Origin: Negativicutes bacterium
Lineage (GTDB): Bacteria; Bacillota_C; Negativicutes; Sporomusales_B; JARLHX01
NCBI GenBank assembly: GCA_031292015.1
Contig: JARLHY010000015.1
Location: forward strand, 1 to 49,076
DNA length: 49,076 bases
Reading direction: 5' to 3'
In this document: positions 16,370-25,131 of the stretch, one piece after another
Numbering within the stretch: the first letter of the stretch is position 1
Layout: each line of letters starts with the position of its first letter
The notes under the pieces: generated by a model
What the model saw: the letters and a program-made list of their open reading frames with translations, nothing else
What the model was told of the DNA's origin: nothing
Database searches by the model: none
Position numbers and translations under genes: made by a program

Positions 16370-17092
16370 ATGACGGGAGGGAAGGCTGTGCTGGCGTATC
16401 GTTCGCCGGAGGAATTTTGGGAAGGCTGCCGGGACTGTCTGCCGCTGATGGCCGGGGGGATTCCCTTCGGGCTTACCTGCGGCATGATGAGCGTGGCCGC
16501 GGGGTTTCACCTGCCTGAGGTTGTTTTGATGTCGCTGGTGGTGTTTTCCGGGACGTCCCAGTTCGTGATGATCATGATGCTGCAGTCGGGGAACGCGGTG
16601 CTTGGCATGGTGATGTTCAACGTGCTGCTGGTCAATCTTCACAACCTGCTGCTGATGGCCTCCCTGGCGCCCCATCTGCTGAGACTGCCGGCGCCGCTTC
16701 GCCATCTCCTGTGTTTTGGCATCTCTGACGGCACATACGCCATCACGATGAACCGGATACAGCAGCGCGGCTACAGCGCCGATTATCAGCTGGGCAACAG
16801 CGCCGTTCAGTTCTTTTTCTGGCTGGCGGCCAATGTTGCCGGGGCGCTTGTCGGCGAGCATATTTCCAACCCGCTTTCCTGGGGGCTGGATTTCAGTATA
16901 ACGGCAGTGTTTATCGCTATCCTTATTCCGAAGCTTCTGGACCGGACGACCATGGCGGTGAGCGTCGTGGCGGCGGTGACGGCGGTGGCCGGGTCCGTTT
17001 GCCTGGGCGGGAAGTGGTATATCCTCCTGGCCTGCGTCGCCGGAACCCTCACCGGGATTCTGCTGGAAGGGAGGGGCCGGGATGCAGGCTGA
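16370..17092 (+). CDS. azlC: AzlC-family branched-chain amino acid exporter subunit
   Basis: A 240-residue integral membrane protein with the AzlC signature: CLPLMAGGIPFGLTCGMMSV, LMSLVVFSGTSQFVMIMML, VLLVNLHNLLLMASLAPHL, FGISDGTYAITM. With AzlD it forms an exporter of branched-chain amino acids and analogues in Bacillus. ATG 16370 follows AGGAG that overlaps the upstream stop codon; an in-frame GTG at 16388 behind GGGAGGG is an alternative. It overlaps azlD by 11 bases, so translation is coupled. Confidence 0.92.
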   Translation: MTGGKAVLAYRSPEEFWEGCRDCLPLMAGGIPFGLTCGMMSVAAGFHLPEVVLMSLVVFSGTSQFVMIMMLQSGNAVLGMVMFNVLLVNLHNLLLMASLAPHLLRLPAPLRHLLCFGISDGTYAITMNRIQQRGYSADYQLGNSAVQFFFWLAANVAGALVGEHISNPLSWGLDFSITAVFIAILIPKLLDRTTMAVSVVAAVTAVAGSVCLGGKWYILLACVAGTLTGILLEGRGRDAG

Positions 17093-17405
17093 ACTGGCGG
17101 TTCTGATCATCGGCACCGCAGCGGCGGCGGTGTTTACCCGGTTCGTTACCCTGGCGATTTTCAGCGTAGCCGGAATGCCGGCCTGGCTTCAGCGGTGGCT
17201 GAAATACGTCCCGGTGGCGGTATTCTCGGCGCTGATCGCCCCGGCCCTCCTGGTGCCGCGGGGGCAGCCCGATCTGGCTCTGGGCAATCCGTATCTGTGG
17301 GCGGGGCTTGTCGCCATCGTTCTGGCGCAGAGGTACCGTAATTTTGTTGTCACGGTGGGGGTAGGGACGGCGGTGATGGTGATCTGGCGATGGCTTGGCT
17401 GTTGA
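17082..17405 (+). CDS. azlD: AzlD-family transporter subunit
   Basis: A 107-residue protein with three to four membrane helices (LAVLIIGTAAAAVFTRFVTL; WLKYVPVAVFSALIAPALLV; PYLWAGLVAIVLAQRYRNFV), the size and pattern of AzlD. The motif KYVPVAVFSALIAP is typical. It is the partner of AzlC. The last two residues and the TGA stop are contributed by dispersed repeat E, which begins at 17397, so the native C-terminus was probably slightly different before that insertion. Confidence 0.9.
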   Translation: MQAELAVLIIGTAAAAVFTRFVTLAIFSVAGMPAWLQRWLKYVPVAVFSALIAPALLVPRGQPDLALGNPYLWAGLVAIVLAQRYRNFVVTVGVGTAVMVIWRWLGC

Positions 17406-17702
17406 AAAAGGCCAATCTGCGTCGTTGGTGCATCTTCGCTTCGCTCGAAGAAAGCGACCACATCAGCGCTGAAACGCCGTGTGTCTGCTTTTCCGGGAGC
17501 GCGCTTGTCGTACGCCATCATGTACTGTCGCCCCGAGCGTATCGCCGTCCATGGCGCGCTCGGGACTAGGCCATCCAAGGCCGTCGGCGCGCGCTTCCTC
17601 GCAGCGACCCGCACATATCGCGTAAGACTATCGCCAGAGAACACAGTGCGCTGATACGACCGGCGTAGTCAGAACGTGCATCTCGGCCTTTTTGAACAGC
17701 CT
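17397..17702. repeat. Dispersed repeat, copy E (subfamily II, long form)
   Basis: A 306-bp element bounded by GGCTGTTGAAAAAGGCC and GGCCTTTTTGAACAGCC. The first 30 and last 25 bases match copy G (44457-44515) closely; the 245 bases between are absent from G. The interior is rich in small inverted repeats, including a GTACG..CATGTAC pair. A reading frame on the minus strand within it has no support. It begins inside azlD and provides that gene's stop codon. Confidence 0.8.
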
Positions 17703-17751
17703 AGATATTCATAAAATCTGTGAAGATAGTTTTTATATAAGTTGAACAACC

Positions 17752-17778
17752 AACCGCGGCATGTTGCCGCGGTTTTTT
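17752..17778 (+). terminator. Rho-independent terminator
   Basis: A 10-bp stem AACCGCGGCA/TGCCGCGGTT, three-base loop, six T. It is probably the original terminator of the marR-GNAT/azlCD operon, now separated from it by repeat E. From 17779 to 18007 I see only AT-rich DNA with a TATAAT at 17899 and no convincing -35. Confidence 0.88.
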
Positions 17779-18007
17779 CGTTTGTTTTCCGCCGGTCGGC
17801 CGGGTCCAACGAAAGTCCTAGAGAGAAAGTGAAACTGTTGCTCCGGTCCCAGATAAAGATGAGACTGCGGACTTATGTTCTTTGCAGACAGGCTTTTGTA
17901 TAATGGAAGGGAAGCCCATAGAAGTTGTTAATGGAATAATAATCCTTATAAACCATTATTATCCGAAGCTGGCATTCTCCCCAGTCTTTACAACAAGGAG
18001 CCGGACA

Positions 18008-19705
18008 ATGACAACCGCGCCCCGAGCCGCCATAATCAAAAAAATCTGCCGTGTCCTCCTGCCGCTGTGGCTTGCCGCCAGTATCAGTATGGCCATAGCT
18101 TCAGCCGCTCAGCCGGCGGTTTCCGATAACGAGCAGAACCTCCGTGCCCGCCAGAGGGACGAGGAGCGCCAGCAGCGGGAACACCAGAAGGACGTTTTTC
18201 TGCAAAACGGCGAAAAGCAGGCCGAGGATGTCGCCCTGCCTGATGAAACCCCGGCGTTTCTCATCAATACTTTGGCGCTGGAAGGCGACGGGGTGGACAG
18301 GTTCACCTGGGCCCGTCAACTGCTTCAGCGGTATCAGGGGCGGAAGATCGGCATACTTGGCATCAATATTATCGTCAAGCGCCTGACCGGCGAATTAATC
18401 GACCGGGGCTATATCACCACCCGGATCGGAGTGCCGGAACAGGATCTGGCCAGCGGCAAGCTGACCCTGATCCTGGTGCCGGGCCGGATCGGCGAAATCC
18501 GCTTTGATGGCGGAGCCGCCGCAGGCAACTGGCAAACCGCGTTTCCCACCCGGCCGGGGGATATCCTGAATCTGCGCCGCCTGGAACAGGGGCTGGAACA
18601 GCTCAAACGGGTTCCGTCCCAGGACGCCGCGATGGAGATTCTGCCAGGCAAAAATCCCGGCGAGAGCGATGTTGTGATCACCCTGAAGAAGATCAAGCCG
18701 TGGCGAATGACGTTTTCGGCGGACGATTCGGGGAGCAAAGCCACCGGCAAGCTCCAGCTTTCGGCAGGGGCGGCGGTGGACAACCTGCTGGGTCTCAATG
18801 ACCTGTTCAATCTATCTTTCAACGGTGACGGCGAGCGCAGGGGAAACTTGCTCGGCACCCGCGGCGACAGCATCTACTACTCGGTGCCCCACGGCAACAC
18901 GACCTTTACTTTCTCCAGCTACAGTTACCGCTCTCATCAGCCGATATTGGGCGTTAACTATGACAGTGAGATCTACAATATCCAGTTCGGTGTCAGCCAG
19001 CTGCTGCGGCGGGACCAGACCAGCAAAACCAGCCTGGATTTCGCCATCATCAAAGGCAGCAACCGAAGCTTTTTCGGCGGCTACGAGCTCGACATCCTTC
19101 GCCAGTTCACCACAGACGCCCAGCTTGGCCTCAGCCACCGGCAGTATTTTGGCCAGGCAACGCTGGATGCTTCCCTGGCCTATAAGAAAGGGGTTCCCTG
19201 GTTCGGGGCCCAGGCCGATCCGAGGCTTGAAGATCCAGGGATGCCCACCACCCGCTACGGTATCTGGCTGCTTGACACCAGCCTGACCAAACCTTTCCGG
19301 GTCGGCAGCGTCAAGGGGCGCTACAGCGCCGTATTTCACGGACAGTACACCAAGGATACGCTTTTCGGCAGCGAGTTTATCAGCATCGGCAACCGTTACA
19401 CCGTGCGCGGCTTTGACGGCGAGCAGACGCTGTCGGCCGAGCGGGGCTGGTACCTGCGCAACGAGCTGGCGGTACCGCTGGGAGCCTCCGGCCTGGAAAC
19501 CTATCTGGGCCTGGACTACGGCGAAGTTTACGGACCCACTCCCCAGACGGTGCCTGGCCGGATTCTGGCCGGAACGGCGGTAGGGCTACGGGGCGGGGCC
19601 AAGGGGCTGAACTACGAGGTGTTCGTCGGCCGGCCGCTGCGCAGGCCGAGCGGCTTCCAGACAGCGTCGCCAACCTTCGGTTTCCAGACCGTCTATCAAT
19701 TCTAG
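18008..19705 (+). CDS. Two-partner secretion outer-membrane transporter (TpsB, FhaC/ShlB family)
   Basis: A 565-residue Omp85-superfamily protein. It has a signal peptide (residues 1-33, cleavage likely after AIASA), then a charged helical linker rich in Arg/Glu/Gln. A POTRA domain follows (FLINTLALEGDGVDRFTWAR to KLTLILVPGRIGEIRFDGG) and a second POTRA-like segment. The C-terminal half is a 16-strand barrel. The Omp85 VRGF motif is present in YTVRGFDGEQTLSAERGWYL (about residue 465), and the protein ends in a phenylalanine (TVYQF), as outer-membrane barrels do. ATG 18008 has AAGGAG 7 bases upstream. It exports the TpsA protein encoded 182 bp downstream. It is the strongest evidence that the host has an outer membrane. 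Confidence 0.95.
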   Translation: MTTAPRAAIIKKICRVLLPLWLAASISMAIASAAQPAVSDNEQNLRARQRDEERQQREHQKDVFLQNGEKQAEDVALPDETPAFLINTLALEGDGVDRFTWARQLLQRYQGRKIGILGINIIVKRLTGELIDRGYITTRIGVPEQDLASGKLTLILVPGRIGEIRFDGGAAAGNWQTAFPTRPGDILNLRRLEQGLEQLKRVPSQDAAMEILPGKNPGESDVVITLKKIKPWRMTFSADDSGSKATGKLQLSAGAAVDNLLGLNDLFNLSFNGDGERRGNLLGTRGDSIYYSVPHGNTTFTFSSYSYRSHQPILGVNYDSEIYNIQFGVSQLLRRDQTSKTSLDFAIIKGSNRSFFGGYELDILRQFTTDAQLGLSHRQYFGQATLDASLAYKKGVPWFGAQADPRLEDPGMPTTRYGIWLLDTSLTKPFRVGSVKGRYSAVFHGQYTKDTLFGSEFISIGNRYTVRGFDGEQTLSAERGWYLRNELAVPLGASGLETYLGLDYGEVYGPTPQTVPGRILAGTAVGLRGGAKGLNYEVFVGRPLRRPSGFQTASPTFGFQTVYQF

Positions 19706-19887
19706 AAAATTCCGGGAATCTTCCCGCTGGATCACAGGACCAAACGGCTCAACATCAAAGGGGCAGCCGCCCCTATCGCGGAGGTGACGACAGCCAGGCT
19801 AGCGCAAAGACTCAGGTGACCATTTCCGCCTGCTCCGGACGGGCAGGGCAGCCATTATACAAAGCAAGTTCGCAAGGAGGGGAAAGG

Positions 19888-22119
19888 ATGTTTACAAGCA
19901 ATCGGTTGACAAATAGTAAATTCAAGGCTATCGCCAAGTTCACTGTGTGGGTGTTCGTTTTCGGAATGATGGCCCAGCCGCTGATGGTTTCAGCCGCCAC
20001 GGCCGACGTCTACAACATCGCTGCGCCAAATGCGGCGGGAGTGTCAGTCAACTCTGTCCAGCAAGTCGTTGTCGGTTCGAATGGATTGATTTACAACAAT
20101 TCGGCGACCGCGGTCCAGACCCAACTGAACGGGTTGATCAGCGGCAACAGCAACCTGGCCGCCAGCGGTTCGGCCAGCACCATCCTGGTGCAGGCGACAG
20201 GAAGTGTTGCCAGCCAGATCAACGGCGTTATTGAAGTGGGAGGCCAGCGGGCCGACCTTGTCATCGCCAGCCCCAGCGGGATCAGCGTCGGATCCGGCGC
20301 CGGTTTCATCAACACCGGCCGGGCGACGCTGACTACCGGCACGCCGGTCTTCGGCGGCAGCGGCAGTCTGGCTTCCTTCCGGGTAACCGGCGGCCAGATC
20401 ACAGTCGACGGAAGTCTTGACGCCACCGGCATCGACCGGGTCGACCTGATCAGCCGGGCGGTAGCGGTGAATGGCGCTGTCAACGCCAACGAGCTGAATG
20501 TCGTAGCCGGGGGCAACACGGTGGATTATGCCACCCTGAGCGCCCAGCGGATCCGGGGCCTGAGCCCGCTGTCCCAGGCGGCGATCGACGTCGCGGCCCT
20601 GGGCGGGATGTACGCCGGCAAAATCAAGCTGGTGAGCACCGAACGGGGTGTGGGGGTCAACAGCCTGGGAACCATATCGGCTCTCAACGGTAACGTGACC
20701 CTGGATAGCCGGGGCAACGTCAAGCTTGCCGGCACCACCACGGCATCCGGCGCCATCACGGCATCCGGCGCGGCGCTGGATCTGTCCGGCGGCAATATGA
20801 CCGCCGGGGCGGCTATCAGCCTGACGGCCACCAATGGCAACATCAATAACAGCGGCGGCTCGATCACCACTAACGACGCCCTCCGTGTGACGACCCCGGG
20901 AGCTTTCATCAATACCCAGTACGGCTCAATAGTGGCTGTCGGCAACGGTGATATCACCGCCGGTTCGGTTCAGAACAGCCAGGGTTTTATCACCGTCGGG
21001 GGTGACATGACGGTCACGCTCAGCGGCACCGGCAGCTACGCGAGTGCCGGCAGCAGTTCCTCGTCAGGGTTCAGCCCGATGTGCAGCGGCGGCGGTTCCA
21101 GCAACCCGCCCAGCCAGACCGGTACCAATCAGTATGTTTTTGACAACAGCAACGGTTCGATCAGCGCCGGCGGCAACCTGACCATCCAGGCCGGGACCTC
21201 CTCCAGCAGCAACAGCTACCAGTCTTACGGGTACACCGGCTACTGCAGCGGATCGAAAGGCTATTCGAACAGCGGTAACAGCAACATCCAGTATTTCATC
21301 AACAACAGCGGCGGCTACATCGCGGCCGGCAACGACCTTACCATGAAGGTACAGCTTACCGGCAGCAAAACCGGCAACTCCGAATGGGACCGGTGTGCCA
21401 GCCAGGCTGCCAGTACCGGCAGCAGCCAGTACATCATCGACAATTCCAACTACGGCTTCATCAGCGCCGGCAACAACCTGACTGTCACCATCCTCGGGAC
21501 CGGCAGCAGCAATGGCAGTTACGGCAGCTACGGCCAGTGCGGCAGCAGCTCCAGCCAGACCCAGAGCGGCAGTGTCAACACGATTTACGCCCTGAACAAT
21601 AACAGCGGCATGATCAGCGCCGGCAACAACCTGGTCATCACCGCCCAGGACGCCAGCGCCAGCCAGTCTACCGGCAGCAGCAGCGGCATCTCCGCCAACT
21701 GCACGTCGCAGAATTCGTCCCAGACGTCCAACTCCAGCAATAACCAGTACTTCATCGACAACACCAATGGCTGGATCAGCGCCGGCAATGATGCCTCCCT
21801 CACAGTGCAGGGGGTTGTAAGCACCACTACGGTCGTCACCTATGTGAAGAGCCAGCCCACCAAGTGCGGCAGCTCCAAGACCACCAAGGTGACCACGACC
21901 ACCACCAGTTCCGATACCACCATTGATAACACCAACGGCTCGATCAGCGCCGGCAACAACCTGACCATCAAAACCCAGGGTATTGTCGACAACACCGGCG
22001 GCGAGCTGACATCCGACAATGCCACCAAAATAACCGCCTATACGGTGCAAGATCAGCAGGGAACGATCAGCGGCGACACCTCGGTTCAAATCATCACCCA
22101 GAAACCGGTAACTTATTGA
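19888..22119 (+). CDS. Secreted two-partner exoprotein (TpsA, filamentous haemagglutinin-type) with cysteine-bearing repeats
   Basis: A 743-residue exported protein. The signal peptide spans residues 1-36 or 37 (FTVWVFVFGMMAQPLMVSAA). Residues about 40-290 form the TPS secretion domain (NSVQQVVVGSNGLIYNNSAT, then GQRADLVIASPSGISV, and FINTGRATLTTGTPVF), here with SPSGI in place of the usual NPNGI. The rest is a beta-helix-like region with units ending DNSNGSISAGNNLTI, separated by Ser/Gly/Asn-rich inserts. The protein has exactly six cysteines, at 399, 453, 503, 551, 605 and 660, one per insert. There is no toxin domain, RGD, or terminal anchor; it ends KPVTY. It is short for an adhesin. ATG 19888 follows AAGGAGGGG. 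Likely a cell-surface or secreted structural/adhesive protein. Confidence 0.93.
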   Translation: MFTSNRLTNSKFKAIAKFTVWVFVFGMMAQPLMVSAATADVYNIAAPNAAGVSVNSVQQVVVGSNGLIYNNSATAVQTQLNGLISGNSNLAASGSASTILVQATGSVASQINGVIEVGGQRADLVIASPSGISVGSGAGFINTGRATLTTGTPVFGGSGSLASFRVTGGQITVDGSLDATGIDRVDLISRAVAVNGAVNANELNVVAGGNTVDYATLSAQRIRGLSPLSQAAIDVAALGGMYAGKIKLVSTERGVGVNSLGTISALNGNVTLDSRGNVKLAGTTTASGAITASGAALDLSGGNMTAGAAISLTATNGNINNSGGSITTNDALRVTTPGAFINTQYGSIVAVGNGDITAGSVQNSQGFITVGGDMTVTLSGTGSYASAGSSSSSGFSPMCSGGGSSNPPSQTGTNQYVFDNSNGSISAGGNLTIQAGTSSSSNSYQSYGYTGYCSGSKGYSNSGNSNIQYFINNSGGYIAAGNDLTMKVQLTGSKTGNSEWDRCASQAASTGSSQYIIDNSNYGFISAGNNLTVTILGTGSSNGSYGSYGQCGSSSSQTQSGSVNTIYALNNNSGMISAGNNLVITAQDASASQSTGSSSGISANCTSQNSSQTSNSSNNQYFIDNTNGWISAGNDASLTVQGVVSTTTVVTYVKSQPTKCGSSKTTKVTTTTTSSDTTIDNTNGSISAGNNLTIKTQGIVDNTGGELTSDNATKITAYTVQDQQGTISGDTSVQIITQKPVTY
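20983..21980 (+). repeat. Coding repeats in tpsA (about 50-55 residues each)
   Basis: Six successive units of the pattern ISAGNNLT + short strand + Ser/Gly-rich insert with one Cys + QYxIDNSNG. Units vary in the insert but keep the DN-NG-ISAGN framework. Cysteine spacing is 54, 50, 48, 54 and 55 residues. Confidence 0.85.
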
Positions 22120-22190
22120 TACCCTGCCGGCCAGGTACAGTTCGGCGGCAGCCCGGTAGCACCAATGTGTAAAAGTTATGTTATAACTAA

Positions 22191-22216
22191 GAGGACTTCC
22201 GGCAACGGAAGTCCTC
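22191..22216 (+). terminator. Hairpin after tpsA, no T-run
   Basis: An 11-bp perfect stem GAGGACTTCCG/CGGAAGTCCTC with a GCAA tetraloop, directly joined to repeat copy B. It could be the 3' end of the TPS operon; the missing T-run lowers confidence. Confidence 0.5.
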
Positions 22217-22450
22217 CGGCCGTTGATAAACCCCCATCTGCTTTGCACCCGTAAAGGGTAGGCCGCATTTCTAAGCGCTAACGCACAAGAACTGCGCACT
22301 TGGCCCCGCAAACCCATTGCTAGCGTACTTCCTGGTACGCGCGATGCTGTTAAATCAGCAGGTGCAAACCTTCATGTGTACATGTGTCTCGGAGGCAACG
22401 GTGCTGCGGTTTGCGGATCCGTCGTGCAGCTGGGGGTTTCTGAACGGCCT
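22217..22450. repeat. Dispersed repeat, copy B (subfamily I, long form)
   Basis: A 234-bp element from CGGCCGTTGATAAACCCCC to GGGTTTCTGAACGGCCT. It shares with copy C a block starting GCACCCGTAAAGGG and running to CATTGCTAGCGTAC, and carries an extra stretch of about 60 bases near its right end. The region 22451-22646 after it holds nothing I can identify apart from the ribosome site of the next gene. Confidence 0.85.
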
Positions 22451-22646
22451 GAGAGCCTGCCCTAAACAAAAAGAGGACTTACTCTCTCAGTCTGGCCCGG
22501 CGATATGACCTCAAGGGCGACGAGAAAACCAAGAGTCATACTTCTTTAATATTTCCTTTTGAAAGAAAATTCTGTAAGAAGGATAAATTTCGCCATTGTC
22601 GAATGAGATTGGCAATATGCCCAACTTGTACAACGGAGATGATGAA

Positions 22647-23585
22647 ATGCGTCGAAGAGAGTTTATCAAAGCAGCTGCCCTCACTGGGCTGTCACTGCCT
22701 GTTCTAGGCTGTATGGGCAAAGCACCGGCGCCGAACGCGGCTGCCCCCCAAGCGGCGTCTCCCGGCATCGCCCCGGCGGCGTTGCCTTATGACCTGACCG
22801 TGGCTCAGGGAACTGACCCGGTCGACTTGCTGGACCGCGGCTTCAAGGCTATCGGCGGGATTGGACGTTTTGTCAAACAAGGCGGTCTTGTTGTGATCAA
22901 GCCTAATTTCAGCGTACCCAGGACCCCGGAGGAAGCGGCGACCACCAATACGGTGATGGTTGCGACGCTGGTGAAGATGTGCCTGGGGGCGGGGGCCAAG
23001 GAAGTGCGGGTAGTCGACCAGCCGCTCAACAGCTCGACCCCGGTGCTGTGCCTGGAGAGGACCGGCATCAAGACGGCGGTAGAGGCGGTCGGAGGCAAGG
23101 TTTTCACCTATAACGGTAACCGCGATTTTTTCCGTCCTGTCACCACTTCCGGCAAAATACTGAAAAACCTGGAATTCTCCAAGGATGCCCTGGACGCCGA
23201 TCTGTTTATCAATTTCCCGATTCTGAAGCATCACCGCGGCACCAAACTGACCCTCGGGATGAAGAACTTCATGGGTCTGATCTGGGACCGGCGTTTTTTC
23301 CATACTGCGGATCTGCATCAGTGCATCGCCGATCTGGCGGCGGTCAAGAAACCGCATCTCACCATCATGGACGCCATCCGCGGCATCACCGACAACGGAC
23401 CGGTAGGGCCGGGACCGATCAAGGAATATGGCCAGGTAATTTTCGGCACCGACCAGGTGGCTGTGGACGCCTACTCCGCAGCGCTGTTCGGGATGAAACC
23501 GGCGGAGGTCGATTATATCCGCATGGCTGCTGAGGCAGGGCTCGGCCAGATCGATTGGGAAAAACTGAGGATACAAAAAGTATAA
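22647..23585 (+). CDS. DUF362 protein with Tat-type lipoprotein signal
   Basis: A 312-residue protein. The N-terminus MRRREFIKAAALTGLSLPVL followed by GC combines a twin-arginine motif with a lipobox-like cysteine, so export by Tat with possible lipidation is predicted. The mature part is a DUF362 domain: VKQGGLVVIKPNFSVPRTPE, ADLFINFPILKHHRGTKLTL, GMKNFMGLIWDRRFFH, VRGI-like DAIRGITDNGPVGPGPIKEY. DUF362 domains often occur with 4Fe-4S ferredoxins, and here the next gene, one base away, encodes a polyferredoxin. The pair is therefore one operon, probably a membrane-associated redox module. ATG 22647 has GGAG upstream. Confidence 0.88.
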   Translation: MRRREFIKAAALTGLSLPVLGCMGKAPAPNAAAPQAASPGIAPAALPYDLTVAQGTDPVDLLDRGFKAIGGIGRFVKQGGLVVIKPNFSVPRTPEEAATTNTVMVATLVKMCLGAGAKEVRVVDQPLNSSTPVLCLERTGIKTAVEAVGGKVFTYNGNRDFFRPVTTSGKILKNLEFSKDALDADLFINFPILKHHRGTKLTLGMKNFMGLIWDRRFFHTADLHQCIADLAAVKKPHLTIMDAIRGITDNGPVGPGPIKEYGQVIFGTDQVAVDAYSAALFGMKPAEVDYIRMAAEAGLGQIDWEKLRIQKV

Positions 23586-23586
23586 A

Positions 23587-24954
23587 ATGATCAAACTACC
23601 TACTTTTCGCGGTTGGCGAACCCTGGTTCCCGCCGCCTTTCTGGCGGCGACAGTGGCTCTTGTCGCCCGTTACACCTACCCGCTCCCCCCTGATACCGGT
23701 ATTCTGCTATGGTATTCACGGCTCGATCCGCTGCTGCTGCTCAGCTATCTGCGCTGGGAGGGAACTTTCCCGGCCTGGGGCTGGCTGCCGGTAGGCACGG
23801 TGATTTTCACCATGATCGCCGGGCGCGTGTTTTGCGGCTGGCTCTGTCCGGTGGGAGGACTGCTGGCGCTGCTGCAAAGCGTCAGGAACACGATCCGCCG
23901 GCGCCTGGGCCGGGGCCCGGGCAGCCTGCCCGCCTGGACGACGGCGCTGCATGGTTACCGCTACTCCTGGCTGGCGCTGCTGCTGGCGCTGATGCTGCTG
24001 GGCAGCGGCTGGGTGATGACCTTAAGCCCGTTTCATCTGATCACCGAAGAACTGTCCCGGATCTGGCGTCAGCAAATTCCCTGGCTGCTGCTGGGTGTCG
24101 TGATCCTGGGAGTGGTCGTATTCCCCCGCTTCTGGTGTGTTTTCGTCTGTCCGACCGGCCTGGTGCTGTCGCTGTTGTCGCGGTGGCGGCGCCTGAAGGT
24201 CGGCGCGCCTGACGCCTGCCTGCACTGCGGGCTGTGCGAAAAGGTCTGTCCGACCGGTACCGCCAGGCCTGAGTCCGCCTCAGCCGGACCGGACTGCCTG
24301 CTGTGCGGCCGCTGCTCACAGGTGTGTCCGGCCGGGCGGTTCGAACTGGCGCAGCAGCCGGCGGCGGCCCGGACGGCATCCGAACCGGGCAATCGTTTTA
24401 CCCGCCGGGAAATCATCCGGTCGGGAGTCGCGTTGACGGTGGCGATTGCCGCCGCGCCAAGCCTGGTCCGCCCAGCGGGGGCCAATCCCCTGCGACCGCC
24501 GGGAGCTTTGGCTGAAGACGAATTTCTGGCCCGCTGCAGCCGCTGCGGAAGATGCATCAAAGTATGCCCGGCGGAATGTCTCCAGGCGATGCCGATCAGC
24601 AGCGGCCCGGCCTTGTTTCTCACCCCGACGATTATCCCGCGGCAGGCCCGCTGTGAATTGACTCAGCTCTGCCAGCAGGTTTGTCCCACCGGAGCCATCG
24701 CCCAGGTACCGGTGGAGAAAACCCTTATCGGGCTGGCCCAGATCGACCGTTCCCGTTGCATCGGCTGGGCTCAGGGGCGGCTCTGCCTGCTTTGCCAGGA
24801 ACAATGTCCGCTGCAGGCCATCGACTCTGATGAACAGAACCGACCGAGTGTGGTGACCGAGCGCTGCGCCGGCTGCGGGGCCTGCGAAAATGGTTGCCCG
24901 CTGGAGGAAGCGGCGATTACGGTGAAGCCGCAGTCAAGCCGCCGCAGGAACTAG
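23587..24954 (+). CDS. NapH-NapG (MauN-MauM)-type fusion polyferredoxin, membrane bound
   Basis: A 455-residue protein joining two usually separate subunits. Residues 1-260 are NapH/MauN-like: four membrane helices, the paired CGWLCP (about residue 83) and CVFVCP (about 184) motifs, and two 4Fe-4S clusters (CLHCGLCEKVCPTG; CLLCGRCSQVCPAG). Residues about 268-300 resemble a Tat signal (FTRREIIRSG plus a hydrophobic stretch ending PAGANP). The rest is NapG/MauM-like with RPPGALAEDEFLARCSRCGR, CIKVCPAECLQ, a CQQVCPTGA cluster, CLLCQEQCP and CAGCGACENGCP. The internal Tat-like segment now acts as a fifth membrane span, placing the NapG half outside. It probably passes electrons from quinol to periplasmic partners. 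No nap or mau catalytic genes are nearby. Confidence 0.88.
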   Translation: MIKLPTFRGWRTLVPAAFLAATVALVARYTYPLPPDTGILLWYSRLDPLLLLSYLRWEGTFPAWGWLPVGTVIFTMIAGRVFCGWLCPVGGLLALLQSVRNTIRRRLGRGPGSLPAWTTALHGYRYSWLALLLALMLLGSGWVMTLSPFHLITEELSRIWRQQIPWLLLGVVILGVVVFPRFWCVFVCPTGLVLSLLSRWRRLKVGAPDACLHCGLCEKVCPTGTARPESASAGPDCLLCGRCSQVCPAGRFELAQQPAAARTASEPGNRFTRREIIRSGVALTVAIAAAPSLVRPAGANPLRPPGALAEDEFLARCSRCGRCIKVCPAECLQAMPISSGPALFLTPTIIPRQARCELTQLCQQVCPTGAIAQVPVEKTLIGLAQIDRSRCIGWAQGRLCLLCQEQCPLQAIDSDEQNRPSVVTERCAGCGACENGCPLEEAAITVKPQSSRRRN

Positions 24955-24985
24955 GTTGGAAAAGTCTGAGATGTAACGAACGATT

Positions 24986-25012
24986 AAAGGCGCGTGTAAC
25001 GCGCCTTTTTTG
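24986..25012 (+). terminator. Terminator of the DUF362/polyferredoxin operon
   Basis: A 10-bp stem AAAGGCGCGT/ACGCGCCTTT, three-base loop, T-rich tail. Confidence 0.88.
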
Positions 25013-25131
25013 TCTTTAGTCATCCGGCCGGCAATTTTGCTAAGGTTCGGAAGGGATAGGGGGCTCCTGCACCGAATAGAGGTTGTTATTGGACCGCCAA
25101 GCAAAATTGCGATTTTAAAGGAGGCCCTGTT

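Noticed and set aside
15383..17116. 577-residue minus-strand reading frame
   Set aside because: It lies opposite the MarR-GNAT and azlC genes and shows no recognisable domain and an Arg/Gln/His/Pro-rich shadow composition.
17189..17644. Minus-strand reading frame inside repeat E and azlD
   Set aside because: Spans non-coding repeat and a real gene; no ribosome site or recognisable motif.
19740..19860. Possible cyclic-di-GMP (GEMM-I) riboswitch before tpsA
   Set aside because: GCGCAAAGACT resembles the conserved ACGCAAAGCC, but the GCAAACC, tetraloop and GGUCUA blocks are missing.
21064..22317. Long minus-strand reading frame across tpsA
   Set aside because: It mirrors the repetitive Gly/Ser/Asn-rich tpsA codons, has no ribosome site, and its N-terminus lies in dispersed repeat B.
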